Shown: one piece after another, positions 37,557 through 47,700 of the stretch
Layout of the letters: each line of letters begins with the position of its first letter
How positions within the stretch are numbered: the stretch's first letter is position 1
Assembly (NCBI RefSeq): GCF_005405465.1
Contig: NZ_BJEC01000002.1
Coordinates: forward strand, 62,001-126,000
DNA from: Weissella thailandensis
Lineage (GTDB): Bacteria; Bacillota; Bacilli; Lactobacillales; Lactobacillaceae
Length of the DNA: 64,000 nucleotides
Direction of reading: 5' to 3'
Made by a program: the position numbers and the translations under genes
The notes under the pieces: generated by a model
Seen by the model: only the letters and a program-made list of their open reading frames with translations
The model's database searches: none
What the model was told of the DNA's origin: nothing

Positions 37557-37918
37557 TGCATGTCTCGCCATTTCGTCACATATTTTTGCGTCGCAATTGA
37601 TCCCATAATTACTTGATCTGGGTATTGATATTGCAATGCTTGATATATCTTACTACCAAGTTCTAACTTTTGGTCAGGTCGTACTTCCGGACTAAACACA
37701 ATCCGCCGAATCACAACTGAATTGTAAACACTCGCAACCCCGAGCAATACCGTGAAGTGATGTGTATTTTCATCACGCCACAGTAAAATATCCCGGCTAT
37801 CATCAGATTGATACCAATCGTATTCACGTTGCACGGCGACAATATCTGCCAAATTTGGACTATAGGATAGCAAACCCATAACAATTTTCGATTGATCTTT
37901 ACGTACAATAATTAACAT
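37553..37918 (-). CDS. ribT: RibT-like GNAT-family protein
   Basis: A 121-residue protein resembling RibT of Bacillus: the start MLIIVRKDQSKIVMGLLSYSPN, then DILLWRDE and the C-terminal half VRPDQKLELGSKIYQALQYQYPD. RibT is a putative acetyltransferase (GNAT fold) of unknown substrate, first noted in the riboflavin operon but in lactic acid bacteria usually encoded with scpA. No riboflavin synthesis genes are here. ATG 37918 is preceded by GGAGG five bases away. The overlap with scpA suggests one transcript from xerD to rluB. Confidence 0.75.
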   Translation of the reverse strand: MLIIVRKDQSKIVMGLLSYSPNLADIVAVQREYDWYQSDDSRDILLWRDENTHHFTVLLGVASVYNSVVIRRIVFSPEVRPDQKLELGSKIYQALQYQYPDQVIMGSIATQKYVTKWRDMQ

Positions 37919-37940
37919 CATTTCCTCCAATCAATCTAAA

Positions 37941-38849
37941 TTAAGCACGAGGATGTGCTTTCTCATATACCTCAGTTAATCTTTTGTTTGAGATATGAGT
38001 ATAAATCTGTGTCGTCGAAATATCAGCATGACCTAATAATTCTTGGACAATTCGTAAATCTGCACCATTTTCTAAGATATGGGTAGCAAATGAATGGCGC
38101 AACGTATGCGGCGAAACATCTTTTGTAATGCCCGCCTGTTTGACCCATTGCTTAATTAATTTCCAAACGCCTTGCCGTGTTAATTGATGACCATGGTCAT
38201 TTAGAAAAATGATATGTGAATCTTGTTGTTTACCTAACAATGGCCGACTATTATTTAAATAGTCTTCTAACCATTTAACAGCAACATCCCCAATAGGAAC
38301 GATACGCTCTTTATCACCCTTACCAACCGTTTGAATAAGTCCCAAATCCAAATGTAAGTTATCTAAGCGCAAATTAACTAGCTCACTGACACGTAGTCCG
38401 GTTGCATACATGACCTCAAGAATGGTTCGATTGCGCAAACCAAGTGGCGTCTTTATATCAGGTACTTGTAACAGAGCTTCAACCTCTTCCAAAGTCAATA
38501 CGGCAGGTAAGTGTTGTGCCTTTTTCGGCGAATCAACTTGTTCCATTGGATTACTGGTTATCAATTTGTTCAGTTGCGCAAATTCAAAAAATTTACGTAA
38601 CGTGGACACCATCCGAATAACCGTGTTACGCGACTTACCCTTTTGTTCTAACTGCCCTAGGAATGTCATGATTATAAAACGGTCAACCGATGCTAAATTA
38701 TCGTACTTCTCAGCCATTAAGTATTCGAAAAATTGCACAAGATCTTGTTGATACGAATGTTTCGTATTGGCTGATAAACCACGTTCAACGGTTAAATAAT
38801 GAAGGTAGTCAACCAAAACATCTTCAAATGGTCCTACCTGCACTTTCAT
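37941..38849 (-). CDS. xerD: Site-specific tyrosine recombinase XerD
   Basis: The 302-residue recombinase resolves chromosome dimers at dif with a XerC/XerS-type partner. The core-binding domain is at about 10-90 (LHYLTVERGLSANTKHSYQQDL). The catalytic domain shows the residues of the family: ATGLRVSELVNL (Arg), the beta-hairpin Lys in TVGKGDKERIVP, HTLRHSFATHILENG (His, Arg), GHADISTTQIYTH (His and the Tyr nucleophile). It is a housekeeping copy: nearby genes are core and no att-like repeats are seen. ATG 38849 is chosen over a GTG five codons upstream. Confidence 0.94.
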   Translation of the reverse strand: MKVQVGPFEDVLVDYLHYLTVERGLSANTKHSYQQDLVQFFEYLMAEKYDNLASVDRFIIMTFLGQLEQKGKSRNTVIRMVSTLRKFFEFAQLNKLITSNPMEQVDSPKKAQHLPAVLTLEEVEALLQVPDIKTPLGLRNRTILEVMYATGLRVSELVNLRLDNLHLDLGLIQTVGKGDKERIVPIGDVAVKWLEDYLNNSRPLLGKQQDSHIIFLNDHGHQLTRQGVWKLIKQWVKQAGITKDVSPHTLRHSFATHILENGADLRIVQELLGHADISTTQIYTHISNKRLTEVYEKAHPRA

Positions 38850-38850
38850 C

Positions 38851-39726
38851 CTATTCGCCTTCACTTTCTTCTACTAAGAAAAGTCCATTTTCATTTTGTG
38901 TAATTCGACGTTCCTTGTATAAACGACCAACTGCACGTTTAAATTGTGACTTTGACATACCAAAGTACTTCTTGATGGCCTTTGGATCAGACTTGTCTGT
39001 GAATGGTAGGCTATGCGTGGTTGAACGCTCTAACAACGTAAGTAACATCTGAGCGTCTTCAGGAATAGCTTCATATGCGCGAGGACGTAACGATAGGTTT
39101 AACACACCATCTGGTCGTACACCGATCACTCGTGCTGATACAACCTCACCCAAGCGTGGTTCACGTTGACGCTCATCCGGATGAATAAAGCCAAAGTGGT
39201 AATCCGATGTCACAACCAATGTACCCACCTTTTTCAAACGATAGGCGGTTGCTTGTACTTGCTTGTTATGCATATCTGGCTTTGCTGGGATTCGCACCGC
39301 CTGCAAAATATCTGAAGTCACCAGTTCACCCCAAAGACGGTCTTTTTTATCAATGCGAAGTGTAACCATCAACTTATCACCACGTTGTGGCCATAGTTCC
39401 TTAATTGTTGGTAATTCATCTAATGAAACCACAACATCTTTATTAGGCAAACCAATGTCAACAAAGACTCCCAAATCACGACGAATATCCGTAACCGTTC
39501 CCCAAGCATAATGTCCTAATCGAACTTCTGGTAGATTCTTGGTTATTTCTAATTGGTGTTTTTCATTTTCATAGGCAAATCCTGAAACCAAACCGCCAAC
39601 CTTTAATGGCTTTTTTAGTTCTGTTTTGTCAATTTCGTACGTTTCACCGTCAATTTGTGCATAGTAATAACGATCATTCTCGTCAGTTACTTTAGCTGTA
39701 ACGACGTCACCAAGTTTATGTGTCAT
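38851..39726 (-). CDS. cvfB: CvfB-family S1-domain RNA-binding protein
   Basis: A 291-residue protein of the CvfB/YitL type: three S1-like domains, of which the second and third carry GHYAWGTVTDIRRDLGVFVDIG and GEVVSARVIGVRPDGVLNLSLRP. A C-terminal winged helix follows (about 235-285, SDPKAIKKYFGMSKSQFKRAVGRLYK). In Staphylococcus and Bacillus the family binds RNA and affects virulence and stress expression. It stops one base before xerD. The 240-base stretch upstream holds only A/T-rich DNA and weak hairpins; I saw no gene there. Confidence 0.9.
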   Translation of the reverse strand: MTHKLGDVVTAKVTDENDRYYYAQIDGETYEIDKTELKKPLKVGGLVSGFAYENEKHQLEITKNLPEVRLGHYAWGTVTDIRRDLGVFVDIGLPNKDVVVSLDELPTIKELWPQRGDKLMVTLRIDKKDRLWGELVTSDILQAVRIPAKPDMHNKQVQATAYRLKKVGTLVVTSDYHFGFIHPDERQREPRLGEVVSARVIGVRPDGVLNLSLRPRAYEAIPEDAQMLLTLLERSTTHSLPFTDKSDPKAIKKYFGMSKSQFKRAVGRLYKERRITQNENGLFLVEESEGE

Positions 39727-39967
39727 TTTTTCTCCATCCTTTTACATCAGTTGCATCTATATTTTATAAGTCCGATGCCACAGCACTGGTAAAGGTTATT
39801 CATAACCAGCATCATAGCGCCAGTAATCTTGCTCACTATATCTAATTATCTTAACAGATATGTCATCGATATGATATATGTAAACTAGATTCTCTTACTT
39901 ATCTCACCAAAAATGATATTTTTTGCTAAAATAGTTATTAATAATTTGAAAGTGAGTTTAATCATTT

Positions 39968-40519
39968 ATGAAAGCAATTGGTATGGAACCCCAGGTATTG
40001 ATCGATATTCTTGTGGGAGCCAAAGTTGGTGTCGTCTATTCATTTGGTACTGAACACCGAGGTGATTTAGTAGTCACGTCATATGCTCTGAAGGAAGCCG
40101 GATTGCCATCAAACATGGCTGGTGCCGTTGTACAATTGGAAGATGTTGAAGAAACTGCACCTGGTAACTTTGTTTGGAAATTCAATCCCGAAGTTACCTT
40201 GATTCGCCCATTTAAAGTGCACGGCACAATGGAATTATTTGATGTTGATGACCAACTGATCAAGCCTGAACCAACAAATTGGTTTAATGTTGAGGCTGAA
40301 AATGCGGGACATGAAAAAATCAACAGCTGGTTAGACAATTATTTTACCGAGCATCCTGATCTTGATCGTGTGCCTCGCCAAGAAATCCCTGAAGATATTG
40401 CAACATTAGCGGCATCATTTGATGATTGGCGTGCTGCTTATTTTGACTTCCTGTATATGCCAACCAAAGCACAAAAGCGTGAATTACGGGCAAAGCGCTA
40501 TGATATTGATCCGCTTTAA
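39968..40519 (+). CDS. Unrecognised 183-residue protein
   Basis: A plus-strand single gene. The protein is soluble and acidic, has no membrane helix, and contains beta-rich stretches such as LVGAKVGVVYSFGTEHRGDLV and VTLIRPFKVHGTMELFDVDDQL. A Trp-containing helical part is at 120-170 (WLDNYFTEHPDLDRV, FDDWRAAYFDFLYMPTKAQK). I do not recognise the family. The Shine-Dalgarno is poor (AAAGTGAG, about 11 bases away). The gene has a strong bidirectional terminator and codon use like its neighbours, so it is likely real. Context (CvfB and a convergent antiporter) gives no hint of function. Confidence 0.65.
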   Translation: MKAIGMEPQVLIDILVGAKVGVVYSFGTEHRGDLVVTSYALKEAGLPSNMAGAVVQLEDVEETAPGNFVWKFNPEVTLIRPFKVHGTMELFDVDDQLIKPEPTNWFNVEAENAGHEKINSWLDNYFTEHPDLDRVPRQEIPEDIATLAASFDDWRAAYFDFLYMPTKAQKRELRAKRYDIDPL

Positions 40520-40530
40520 TATAAAAGCAT

Positions 40531-40564
40531 AAAAATCCGAGACAAAAAATGTCTCGGATTTTTA
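40531..40564. terminator. Bidirectional terminator between the 183-residue protein and the antiporter gene
   Basis: AAAAATCCGAGACA and its reverse complement TGTCTCGGATTTTT pair around a 6-base A-rich loop; T-rich ends are on both strands. It is a GAGACA-type hairpin. Confidence 0.88.
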
Positions 40565-40569
40565 TATTT

Positions 40570-41535
40570 CTATATTCTTTTCAACAATGGTCGTAGCATC
40601 AACGGAGCAATAATTGTTGAAACAATAATCACGATGACCATATCACCAAAAATATTTTTGGCAATTAGGTTTGCACTTAACCCAATTTGCGCAACAACCA
40701 AGGCCATTTCTCCTCGAGAAACCATTCCTGCACCGACTGCTCGTGCAGCTGGTTTATCTAATTTAGCAATTCTTGCCCCCCATTGTGCACCATAATACTT
40801 TGTCGCCACTGCTAACACCGTTAACACGATGATTAGTGGCCAAGTTTTCTGCAGACCATTCAATGAGATGTTCAAACCAATTGAGCCAAAAAAGATTGGG
40901 AAGAAGAACCAAACGCCTAATAAATTTGAATATTTCAAAATTTTTCCGGAACTGGCCAAGCGATTGACTATAAGTCCAATAATAAACACAATAATTGGTA
41001 ATAAAGTCGATATACTTAATCCTTCACCACCAAATACTAATACATAGGCACCAACTAATAATAAAGCCAGCATATCATCCAAAACAGCAGCACCCAATAC
41101 GACTGCCCCAACTTGTGACCCCAGTTGGCCAGCTTCACCAAGAACACTAATGGTTATTGAAATCGATGTCGCTGCAAAAACAATCCCCCAAAAGATCGCA
41201 ATATCGTAATGATAACCTAATATCAAGGTAACAACTGTAAATAATAACAATGGCACCACTACACCCATCACAGCTGTTAATGTCGCCCCTGTTAAATTAC
41301 GTCGTAACTGACCAACATCGGTTTCTAGCCCTGCTGTGAACATCAGTAATAGGACACCTAATTCTGATAAAGAAGAAATAACTTCACCTGTTGCCACCCA
41401 ATGCAATATTGCGGGTCCCATAATGATTCCCGCAACCAATTGTCCAACAACTTCTGCAAAACCCAATTTTTGACCAACACGACCTAAAATAATAGTCCCG
41501 ACAATTAAGATGATCAATTGTACCACTATTCCCAT
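40570..41535 (-). CDS. Kef/NapA-type monovalent cation:proton antiporter
   Basis: A 321-residue polytopic membrane protein of the CPA2 family (Na+/H+ or K+/H+ exchange). Conserved stretches: LGFAEVVGQLVAGIIMGPAIL, LLLMFTAGLETDVGQLRR, and AVVLGAAVLDDMLALLLVG, which holds the paired Asp of the ion site. The end has VSRGEMALVVAQIGL. It lacks the C-terminal RCK/TrkA-N domain of full Kef systems and is shorter than NapA-type proteins (about 380). ATG 41535 with GGAGG five bases upstream is clear. The Shine-Dalgarno directly follows the T run of a large hairpin. Ion specificity is unknown. Confidence 0.85.
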   Translation of the reverse strand: MGIVVQLIILIVGTIILGRVGQKLGFAEVVGQLVAGIIMGPAILHWVATGEVISSLSELGVLLLMFTAGLETDVGQLRRNLTGATLTAVMGVVVPLLLFTVVTLILGYHYDIAIFWGIVFAATSISITISVLGEAGQLGSQVGAVVLGAAVLDDMLALLLVGAYVLVFGGEGLSISTLLPIIVFIIGLIVNRLASSGKILKYSNLLGVWFFFPIFFGSIGLNISLNGLQKTWPLIIVLTVLAVATKYYGAQWGARIAKLDKPAARAVGAGMVSRGEMALVVAQIGLSANLIAKNIFGDMVIVIIVSTIIAPLMLRPLLKRI

Positions 41536-41545
41536 ATCAACCTCC

Positions 41546-41604
41546 AAAAAAAGCGTATACCTCAATCCTAACTGGTTACCCACCCAGGAACTTGAAGCAT
41601 ACGC
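41546..41604 (-). promoter_or_regulatory. Terminator-like hairpin directly upstream of the antiporter ribosome site (possible attenuator)
   Basis: On the minus strand, GCGTATGCTTCAA and TTGAGGTATACGC form a 13-base stem, with inner pairing (TCCTGG with CCAG and AGGA). Seven T follow, and then immediately the GGAGG of the antiporter gene. The element can act as a terminator of the RelB-like gene or as an attenuator of the antiporter gene. No clear promoter lies between the hairpin and the start. Confidence 0.6.
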
Positions 41605-41627
41605 CCAACCGAAATTCTATTTACTTT

Positions 41628-41804
41628 TTACTTTGATAAATTACGTGAAAACAAATTGCTAAATGGTGATTCACCAGTGTTCGCAACCTGTGTCAAGAAG
41701 ATTTTAATTGCCGTCTGCGTGGTTAAACCTTGTGACTTGAAAATTTCATCTGCTTTGTCTTTGACGTTGTCCTCAACGCGCAATTGGATTAACTTTTCTG
41801 CCAT
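41628..41804 (-). CDS. RelB/DinJ-family antitoxin-like protein, without a toxin gene beside it
   Basis: A 58-residue protein: MAEKLIQLRVEDNVKDKADE and IFKSQGLTTQTAIKIFLTQV form the ribbon-helix-helix DNA-binding part of RelB/DinJ antitoxins. The C-terminal region that would block a RelE/YafQ toxin is short (SPFSNLFSRNLSK). No toxin gene is adjacent: the next gene downstream is an antiporter and the upstream neighbour is dtd. The ATG at 41804 has GGGAG seven bases upstream. It may be a solitary regulator or the remains of a toxin-antitoxin pair. Confidence 0.75.
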   Translation of the reverse strand: MAEKLIQLRVEDNVKDKADEIFKSQGLTTQTAIKIFLTQVANTGESPFSNLFSRNLSK

Positions 41805-41942
41805 AATGTTACTCCCTTCACAATAGTTACTTTTTATATAAATATTATACCATAGCACAGTTTACATGTACCTTAAATATGAAACAAATACTACACGTTT
41901 TTATTCCTTTTTGCTAGTATTTTCTATTTAAATTCACGCATT

Positions 41943-42389
41943 TCACTTATTTTCAGTATCAAAGATGATTGTGACTGGCCCATCATTTATTAATTGAACT
42001 TGCATATTTGCACCAAACTCACCGGTTGCTACGGTCAGCCCGGTATCGGCAAGCTTTTTATTAAATAACTGGTACATCTTATCAGCAAAATCAGGAGCAC
42101 CCGCCTTAGTAAAACTAGGGCGATTTCCCTTCTTTGTGTCAGCGTACAATGTAAATTGTGATATTGATAAAATTTGACCACCAACATTTCCAATCGACAA
42201 GTTCATCTTACCAGCTTCATCTTCAAAAACCCTTAATTTCGTTATTTTTCTCACTAGGTAATCTAATTCAGCCTCGGTATCACTATCGGCGATACCAACT
42301 AACAATACGTATCCCGCACCAATTTGACCAACAACAGCCTCATTAATCGATACACTAGCAGATTTTGCTCTTTGTAGTACTACTTTCAT
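41943..42389 (-). CDS. dtd: D-aminoacyl-tRNA deacylase
   Basis: Dtd cleaves D-amino acids (and glycine mischarged on tRNA-Ala) from tRNA. The 148-residue protein carries ISQFTLYAD (about 77-85), [10 protein letters not shown] (about 88-97) and the C-terminal [11 protein letters not shown], whose G-P motif enforces chirality. All are intact. Its ATG overlaps the rel stop by one base (TAATG), a conserved arrangement in Firmicutes. Confidence 0.97.
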   Translation of the reverse strand: MKVVLQRAKSASVSINEAVVGQIGAGYVLLVGIADSDTEAELDYLVRKITKLRVFEDEAGKMNLSIGNVGGQILSISQFTLYADTKKGNRPSFTKAGAPDFADKMYQLFNKKLADTGLTVATGEFGANMQVQLINDGPVTIIFDTENK

Positions 42390-44620
42390 TACTTGAATAC
42401 TCGCTTTACTTCGTAAACATCTTTAACATCTCGAATATTGGTCATAATTGATTCAAGTTGCTCTAAATTCCTGACACCAATACTAAGCGAAATACGCACA
42501 TCATCGTTATGATCGACCCGACCATTCACAGAATTTAGTGAACGGGTCGTATTATTGACCATCCGAATCACATCATTCAGCAATCGATTGCGATTTGTCG
42601 CTGAAACTTGTAGGTCGGCATCATATTCGGTTTTATTGTTACCTTCAGGATTCTCCCACGCCACATCAACCAAACGGTTACCTTGAACTTCAGCGGCTTT
42701 TAAATTAGGGCAGCTCAAGCGGTGAACTGACACACCACGTCCCTTGGTAACATAGCCAATGACTTCATCACCAGGTATTGGTGTACAACAATGCCCCAAA
42801 CGGACCAACATATTATCAACACCTTGAATCACGATTCGATCTTCACGATGTGACTGGTTCTTAGCTGCTTTTGTTTCCTTCTCAAGGGTTTGATGGTGCT
42901 CTAAAATAGCTTTTTGTTCAGCTTCTTGACGAGCAGCTTCTACAGCAGCACGTTTCTCTTCAGAAAAACGATTAGCCACCCCTTGTGGTTTGATATCACC
43001 AAATCCTAGTGATGCATACATGTCATCAACAGCTAAATAATGTAACTTCTCAGCGGCACGGGTCTCATTCTCAGGCTGCATTAATTCTTCAACATTATAA
43101 CCTTCATCCTCTAACCAGTCAGCCACCATCTTTTTACCAGCTGCAATATTGTCGGCTTTATCTTGCTTACGGAAGTATTGTCTAATTTTGTTACGGGCAC
43201 GCCGCGTAGAAACCATCGTCAACCAATCACGATTGGGCTGCGCATTGGGTGAGGTCAAAATTTCCACGATATCACCCGTCTTGATTGGAAAATCTAATGG
43301 GACCATTCGATCATTCACTTTCGCACCCACGGTATGATTACCAACATTTGTATGAATCGTATATGCCATATCTAGTGGACCAGCGTCCTTAGGCATTTCG
43401 ATAACATCCCCTTTAGGCGTGAACACGAAGATACGATCAGTAAATAAATCCCCCTTCACTGACTCCATAAAGTCATCAGCATCTTGGGCATCATCTTGTA
43501 ATTCTAAAATACCTTGGATCACATTCAACTTCTGCTGGTCAGCATTTTGCACATCGGCACCAGCAAAGTTACCTTCTTTGTAAGCCCAATGTGCCGCAAT
43601 ACCATATTCAGCAATTTCATGCATTTTGTACGTACGAATTTGTACTTCCAGTGGCCGACCACCTGGGCCAATTACTGAAGTGTGCAATGATTGGTACCCA
43701 TTCGCCTTTGGTAACGCAATATAGTCCTTAAATCTACCAGGCATCGGTGTCCAGCGAGCATGAATTGCCCCTAATACCGCATACGTTTCAGGAATCGTAT
43801 CAACTAATACACGAATAGCTAATAAATCATAAATTTCTTCGAAGCGTTTATTCTTATCAACCATCTTCCGGTAAATTGAATAAATATGTTTTGGTCGACC
43901 ATACACTTCGGTATTTGCTAAATGTAAGTCGGTAATCGAATGTTTAATTTCATCAACCGCTTCATCAACAATTTCCAAACGTTCCTGACGACGCAAGTCC
44001 ATCGACTTGGCAATATCATGGTAGGCATCAAAGTTAAGATAGCGTAAGGCCATATCCTCTAACTCCCACTTGATGGTCATAATTCCAAGCCGATCAGCCA
44101 ATGGCGCATAAATTTCAAGTGTCTCAGCGGCAATTCTTCGCTGCTTCTCTTCTCTTAATGCAGATAAGGTTCGCATATTATGCAAACGATCAGCCAATTT
44201 AACAATGATGACACGAATATCATGTGACATTGCGAGTAACAATTTACGATGATTTTCAGCTAATTGTTCTCGTGAAGACTTATATTTAATTCGTGATAAT
44301 TTCGAAACACCGTCAACAATAACGGCAACATCATGCCCAAAAGCCTGTTCAACATCCGCCAGCGTTGCCGTAGTGTCTTCAACGATATCATGCAGGTAAC
44401 CTGCAACTACCGTATCAGGATCCATATGTAATTCAGCCAATATCCCTGCTACCTGAATTGGATGAATAATGTATGGTTCACCAGATTTACGCTTCTGTTC
44501 TTGATGCAAGTGGAAGGCAAACTGATAAGCCTTATCAACTTTCTTAACATGCTCATCGTTCATATAATCTGCGATTAAGTCATGCACATCCTGTGCCGTT
44601 AATTTTTTTGCTTCTACCAT
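42389..44620 (-). CDS. relA: Bifunctional (p)ppGpp synthetase/hydrolase Rel
   Basis: The stringent response enzyme, about 743 residues. The HD hydrolase domain is at about 25-180, with [14 protein letters not shown] and [12 protein letters not shown]. The synthetase domain is at about 230-340, with [12 protein letters not shown] and the acceptor stretch [15 protein letters not shown]-like [13 protein letters not shown]. The TGS domain is at about 395-455, with [18 protein letters not shown]-terminal ACT domain is at about 670-740. Both catalytic halves look intact, so it should make and degrade (p)ppGpp. I chose ATG 44620, with AAGGA eight bases upstream; an ATG nine bases earlier has no spacing to that site. 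Confidence 0.96.
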   Translation of the reverse strand: MVEAKKLTAQDVHDLIADYMNDEHVKKVDKAYQFAFHLHQEQKRKSGEPYIIHPIQVAGILAELHMDPDTVVAGYLHDIVEDTTATLADVEQAFGHDVAVIVDGVSKLSRIKYKSSREQLAENHRKLLLAMSHDIRVIIVKLADRLHNMRTLSALREEKQRRIAAETLEIYAPLADRLGIMTIKWELEDMALRYLNFDAYHDIAKSMDLRRQERLEIVDEAVDEIKHSITDLHLANTEVYGRPKHIYSIYRKMVDKNKRFEEIYDLLAIRVLVDTIPETYAVLGAIHARWTPMPGRFKDYIALPKANGYQSLHTSVIGPGGRPLEVQIRTYKMHEIAEYGIAAHWAYKEGNFAGADVQNADQQKLNVIQGILELQDDAQDADDFMESVKGDLFTDRIFVFTPKGDVIEMPKDAGPLDMAYTIHTNVGNHTVGAKVNDRMVPLDFPIKTGDIVEILTSPNAQPNRDWLTMVSTRRARNKIRQYFRKQDKADNIAAGKKMVADWLEDEGYNVEELMQPENETRAAEKLHYLAVDDMYASLGFGDIKPQGVANRFSEEKRAAVEAARQEAEQKAILEHHQTLEKETKAAKNQSHREDRIVIQGVDNMLVRLGHCCTPIPGDEVIGYVTKGRGVSVHRLSCPNLKAAEVQGNRLVDVAWENPEGNNKTEYDADLQVSATNRNRLLNDVIRMVNNTTRSLNSVNGRVDHNDDVRISLSIGVRNLEQLESIMTNIRDVKDVYEVKRVFK

Positions 44621-44776
44621 AAAAATCATCCTTTGTTTTTAGATTCACGCCGATTGGGATTCATACCCGCAGCATCGTATCTTTCATCTACCACTCTGAA
44701 TAGTTAATTTATTCTAACGCATTTCATAGCTGTTTGTATTGTATTTTGCTTTAAATTTTAATAATTCTCCAAAAAA

Positions 44777-47700
44777 TTAGGGTGTTTTTTTAAATACAAC
44801 ATTATTTTTCCCCAAAAGTGCCTGCATCGCCGCTGTCGTTTTTTCGTCATCAGCTAACCAGTACGTTTCATCCAGAGCAATTTTACGGTGATTGCGTTCA
44901 AAAACAAGTAATACCGGGTTCACACCGTGGTGTTGTTGCAAGTTAGTTTGCAATATGGACATCACACCAGCATCTTCAGCCGATGCCATAATCCTCAAGT
45001 ACCATTGACCAGTTGGCGTCATTGCCGCAGAATTTGGTGTCCGTGCCAAAAGTTCATCACCACTCACGATACGATTAGCAATCATCTGTAAAGCATCCCG
45101 ACCACGCTGCTGTTCAATTTTTCCAGTAATTAATAAGACTTTTTCATTAACTAACAATGGTGAAATTTCTTTGAATAATTTTGGGAAAATGGTAATCGAT
45201 AGTGTTCCCGTTAAGTCGATACCATCTACAAACGCCATCGGATCACCCTTTTTGGTCCGAATTTTCTTAACATTTTGAATATAAATGATAACTGTGGCTG
45301 CAGGCATCCCCACTGTCAAATTAGCAACATCAGTCCTTTGAGAGTCAGGCAAGGCAGCTAAATAGGGTTCAATCGGATGACCACTCAAATACACCCCTAA
45401 ATAATCATGCTCATAACCTAACTTCTCATTCAATGGAAATTCATCAACTTCATGCATTTTCGGTGTTAGTGATTCGAATAATGACATCGATTCACCAGCA
45501 AGTCCAATGGCATCAATATAGCCTTGCATAGAACCTAAGAGGGTTTTGCGGTTAAAGCCAAAACCATCTAAAGCACCTGCATAAATCAATGGTTCTAACT
45601 GAGAAACTTTACGATATTTGCTTGGTAAACGGCCAATAAAATTCGTTAAATCACGATACTGACCACCCTCTTGTCGTTCTTGAATCAGTGCCTCCCGAAA
45701 GTCGCGCCGCAAGCCACTAATCGAGGCCAAACCCATTTGGAGTTCACCTTGCTTGTTCATACTGTACCCTTGCCAAGAATGATTCAAACTAGGGCGCAAA
45801 ATAGTCACCTGACGCAATTTCGCCTCAGAAATATAGATACCAATTTTTTTATGATCAGCAATTGAATCATTTAACACTGCCTTATAAAAAGCGGCTGGGA
45901 AATGGGCCTTAATATATGCCAATTGAAAAGCCAGCTTCGAGTAAGCAACCGCGTGTGAACGATTAAAACCGTATTGTGCAAAGGTTTCAATATAGCTAAA
46001 TACTTGCTCAGCAACCTGTTGCTCATGATGTAACGCCATCGCACCATCAATAAAATTCGACTTCATGGCAGCAATTTTATCATGATCTTTTTTTGACATA
46101 GCACGTCGGAGTAAATCGGCTTCACCCAATGAGAAACCAGCAAAACGCTCAGCAACACGCATAACTTGTTCTTGATAAACAATGATGCCATAAGTAGGCG
46201 CTAAAATTTCGGCCATACTGGCATCAGGCACATCTTGTTTTTCTTTTTGATGCTTACGCGCAACGAAATGTGGAATATTTTGCATGGGACCCGGTCTAAA
46301 CAGCGCATTTGCGGCCACAATATCCTCAAAACTGTCAGGAAGTAACTGACGTAAAATATTCTTCATACCACCTGATTCAAATTGAAAAACACCATTAGTC
46401 AAACCATTTTGAAATAGCTTTAATGTGGCCGAATCATCCAACGAGACCGTTGCAATGTTAAACGACTCATGATCAGGAATCTTTTGGATTTCACGAATAG
46501 CAATATCCAATATATTCAAATTAGACAATGCCAAAAAATCCATTTTCAACAAGCCAAGCGCCTCAACTGGCCCTTTGGGAAGTTGTGTGACTAGGCGCCC
46601 ATCATCACCAATCTGCACCGGCATGTAATTCGCCAGCGGTTCAGCAGATAACACAACTCCGGCCGCATGTAATGACGCGTTGCGTGGTAAACCTTCTAGT
46701 TTTAAAGCTGTTTGATACAACAATTCACCGTCAACGGGCAAATCTAATAAGGCATTACGGAATGGTAAAGAATCTTCGTATGAAGCCTGTAAATTTGCCG
46801 TCCCTCTTGGCATTGCCTTTGATAGATTATCGATTTGTGTAGGATTCAAGCCAAAAACTCGGGCAACATCACGAATCACCGCCCGCTGAGCCATGGTTGA
46901 AAAAGTAATAATTTGCGCCACTCGTTCATGACCATAATGTTCATGTAAGTATTCCAAAATCTCTTCACGGCGATTATCGGGAATATCAATATCAATATCT
47001 GGCATTTGATGACGTTCTGGATTAAGAAAACGTTCAAAAAGCAAATCATAAGCAATCGGATCGACGTCCGTAATCCATAACACATAAGCGACCAACGATC
47101 CAGCAGCTGAACCACGTCCCGGACCAGTACGAATCGATTTTTTGTGCGCATAATTTAAAACATCCCAAATAATCAAGAAATAATCCGCAAAGCCCAGTTC
47201 ATTAATAATTCGTAGTTCTTCTTTTAATCGCGCTTCGTATGGCACCGGATCAATATCCAAATTATGTAATCGATTCGTTAGTCCCGTTGTGGCTAATTCA
47301 GCCAAATAATCTTTAGAAGATTGACCCTGTGGTGTGGCATACTTTGGTACAGTCACTGCTGACTGTTCGAGTGTGACCTTGCTATGCGCTGCTATCCAAT
47401 CTGTGTTCGTGACTGCTTCAGATAACCCGCGACGTTCATATTCGTTAGACCAATCAATACTGTCTTTTAAATAAGCTGTTGCTGCCTGCTTTTGCGCCAA
47501 GCCAACATTAGCAATAATCTCTCCCTGACCCAATTTTTGAATCACTTGGGCTGAAAATTGATCAGACGCATTAGGATATAAAACCGTCTCATTGGCAACT
47601 ATTCGGGTGCCGGTATGGTCTGCTAGTTCTTTTATTGATTGCACGGTCTCTTCACGCATGTTCAATGAAATACCTAAGAAAACGTGTGTCTCATCAGTTA

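Noticed and set aside
37941-38849. XerD-type recombinase as sign of a mobile element
   Set aside because: It sits in the core xerD-ribT-scpAB-rluB cluster with housekeeping neighbours and no att-like repeats.
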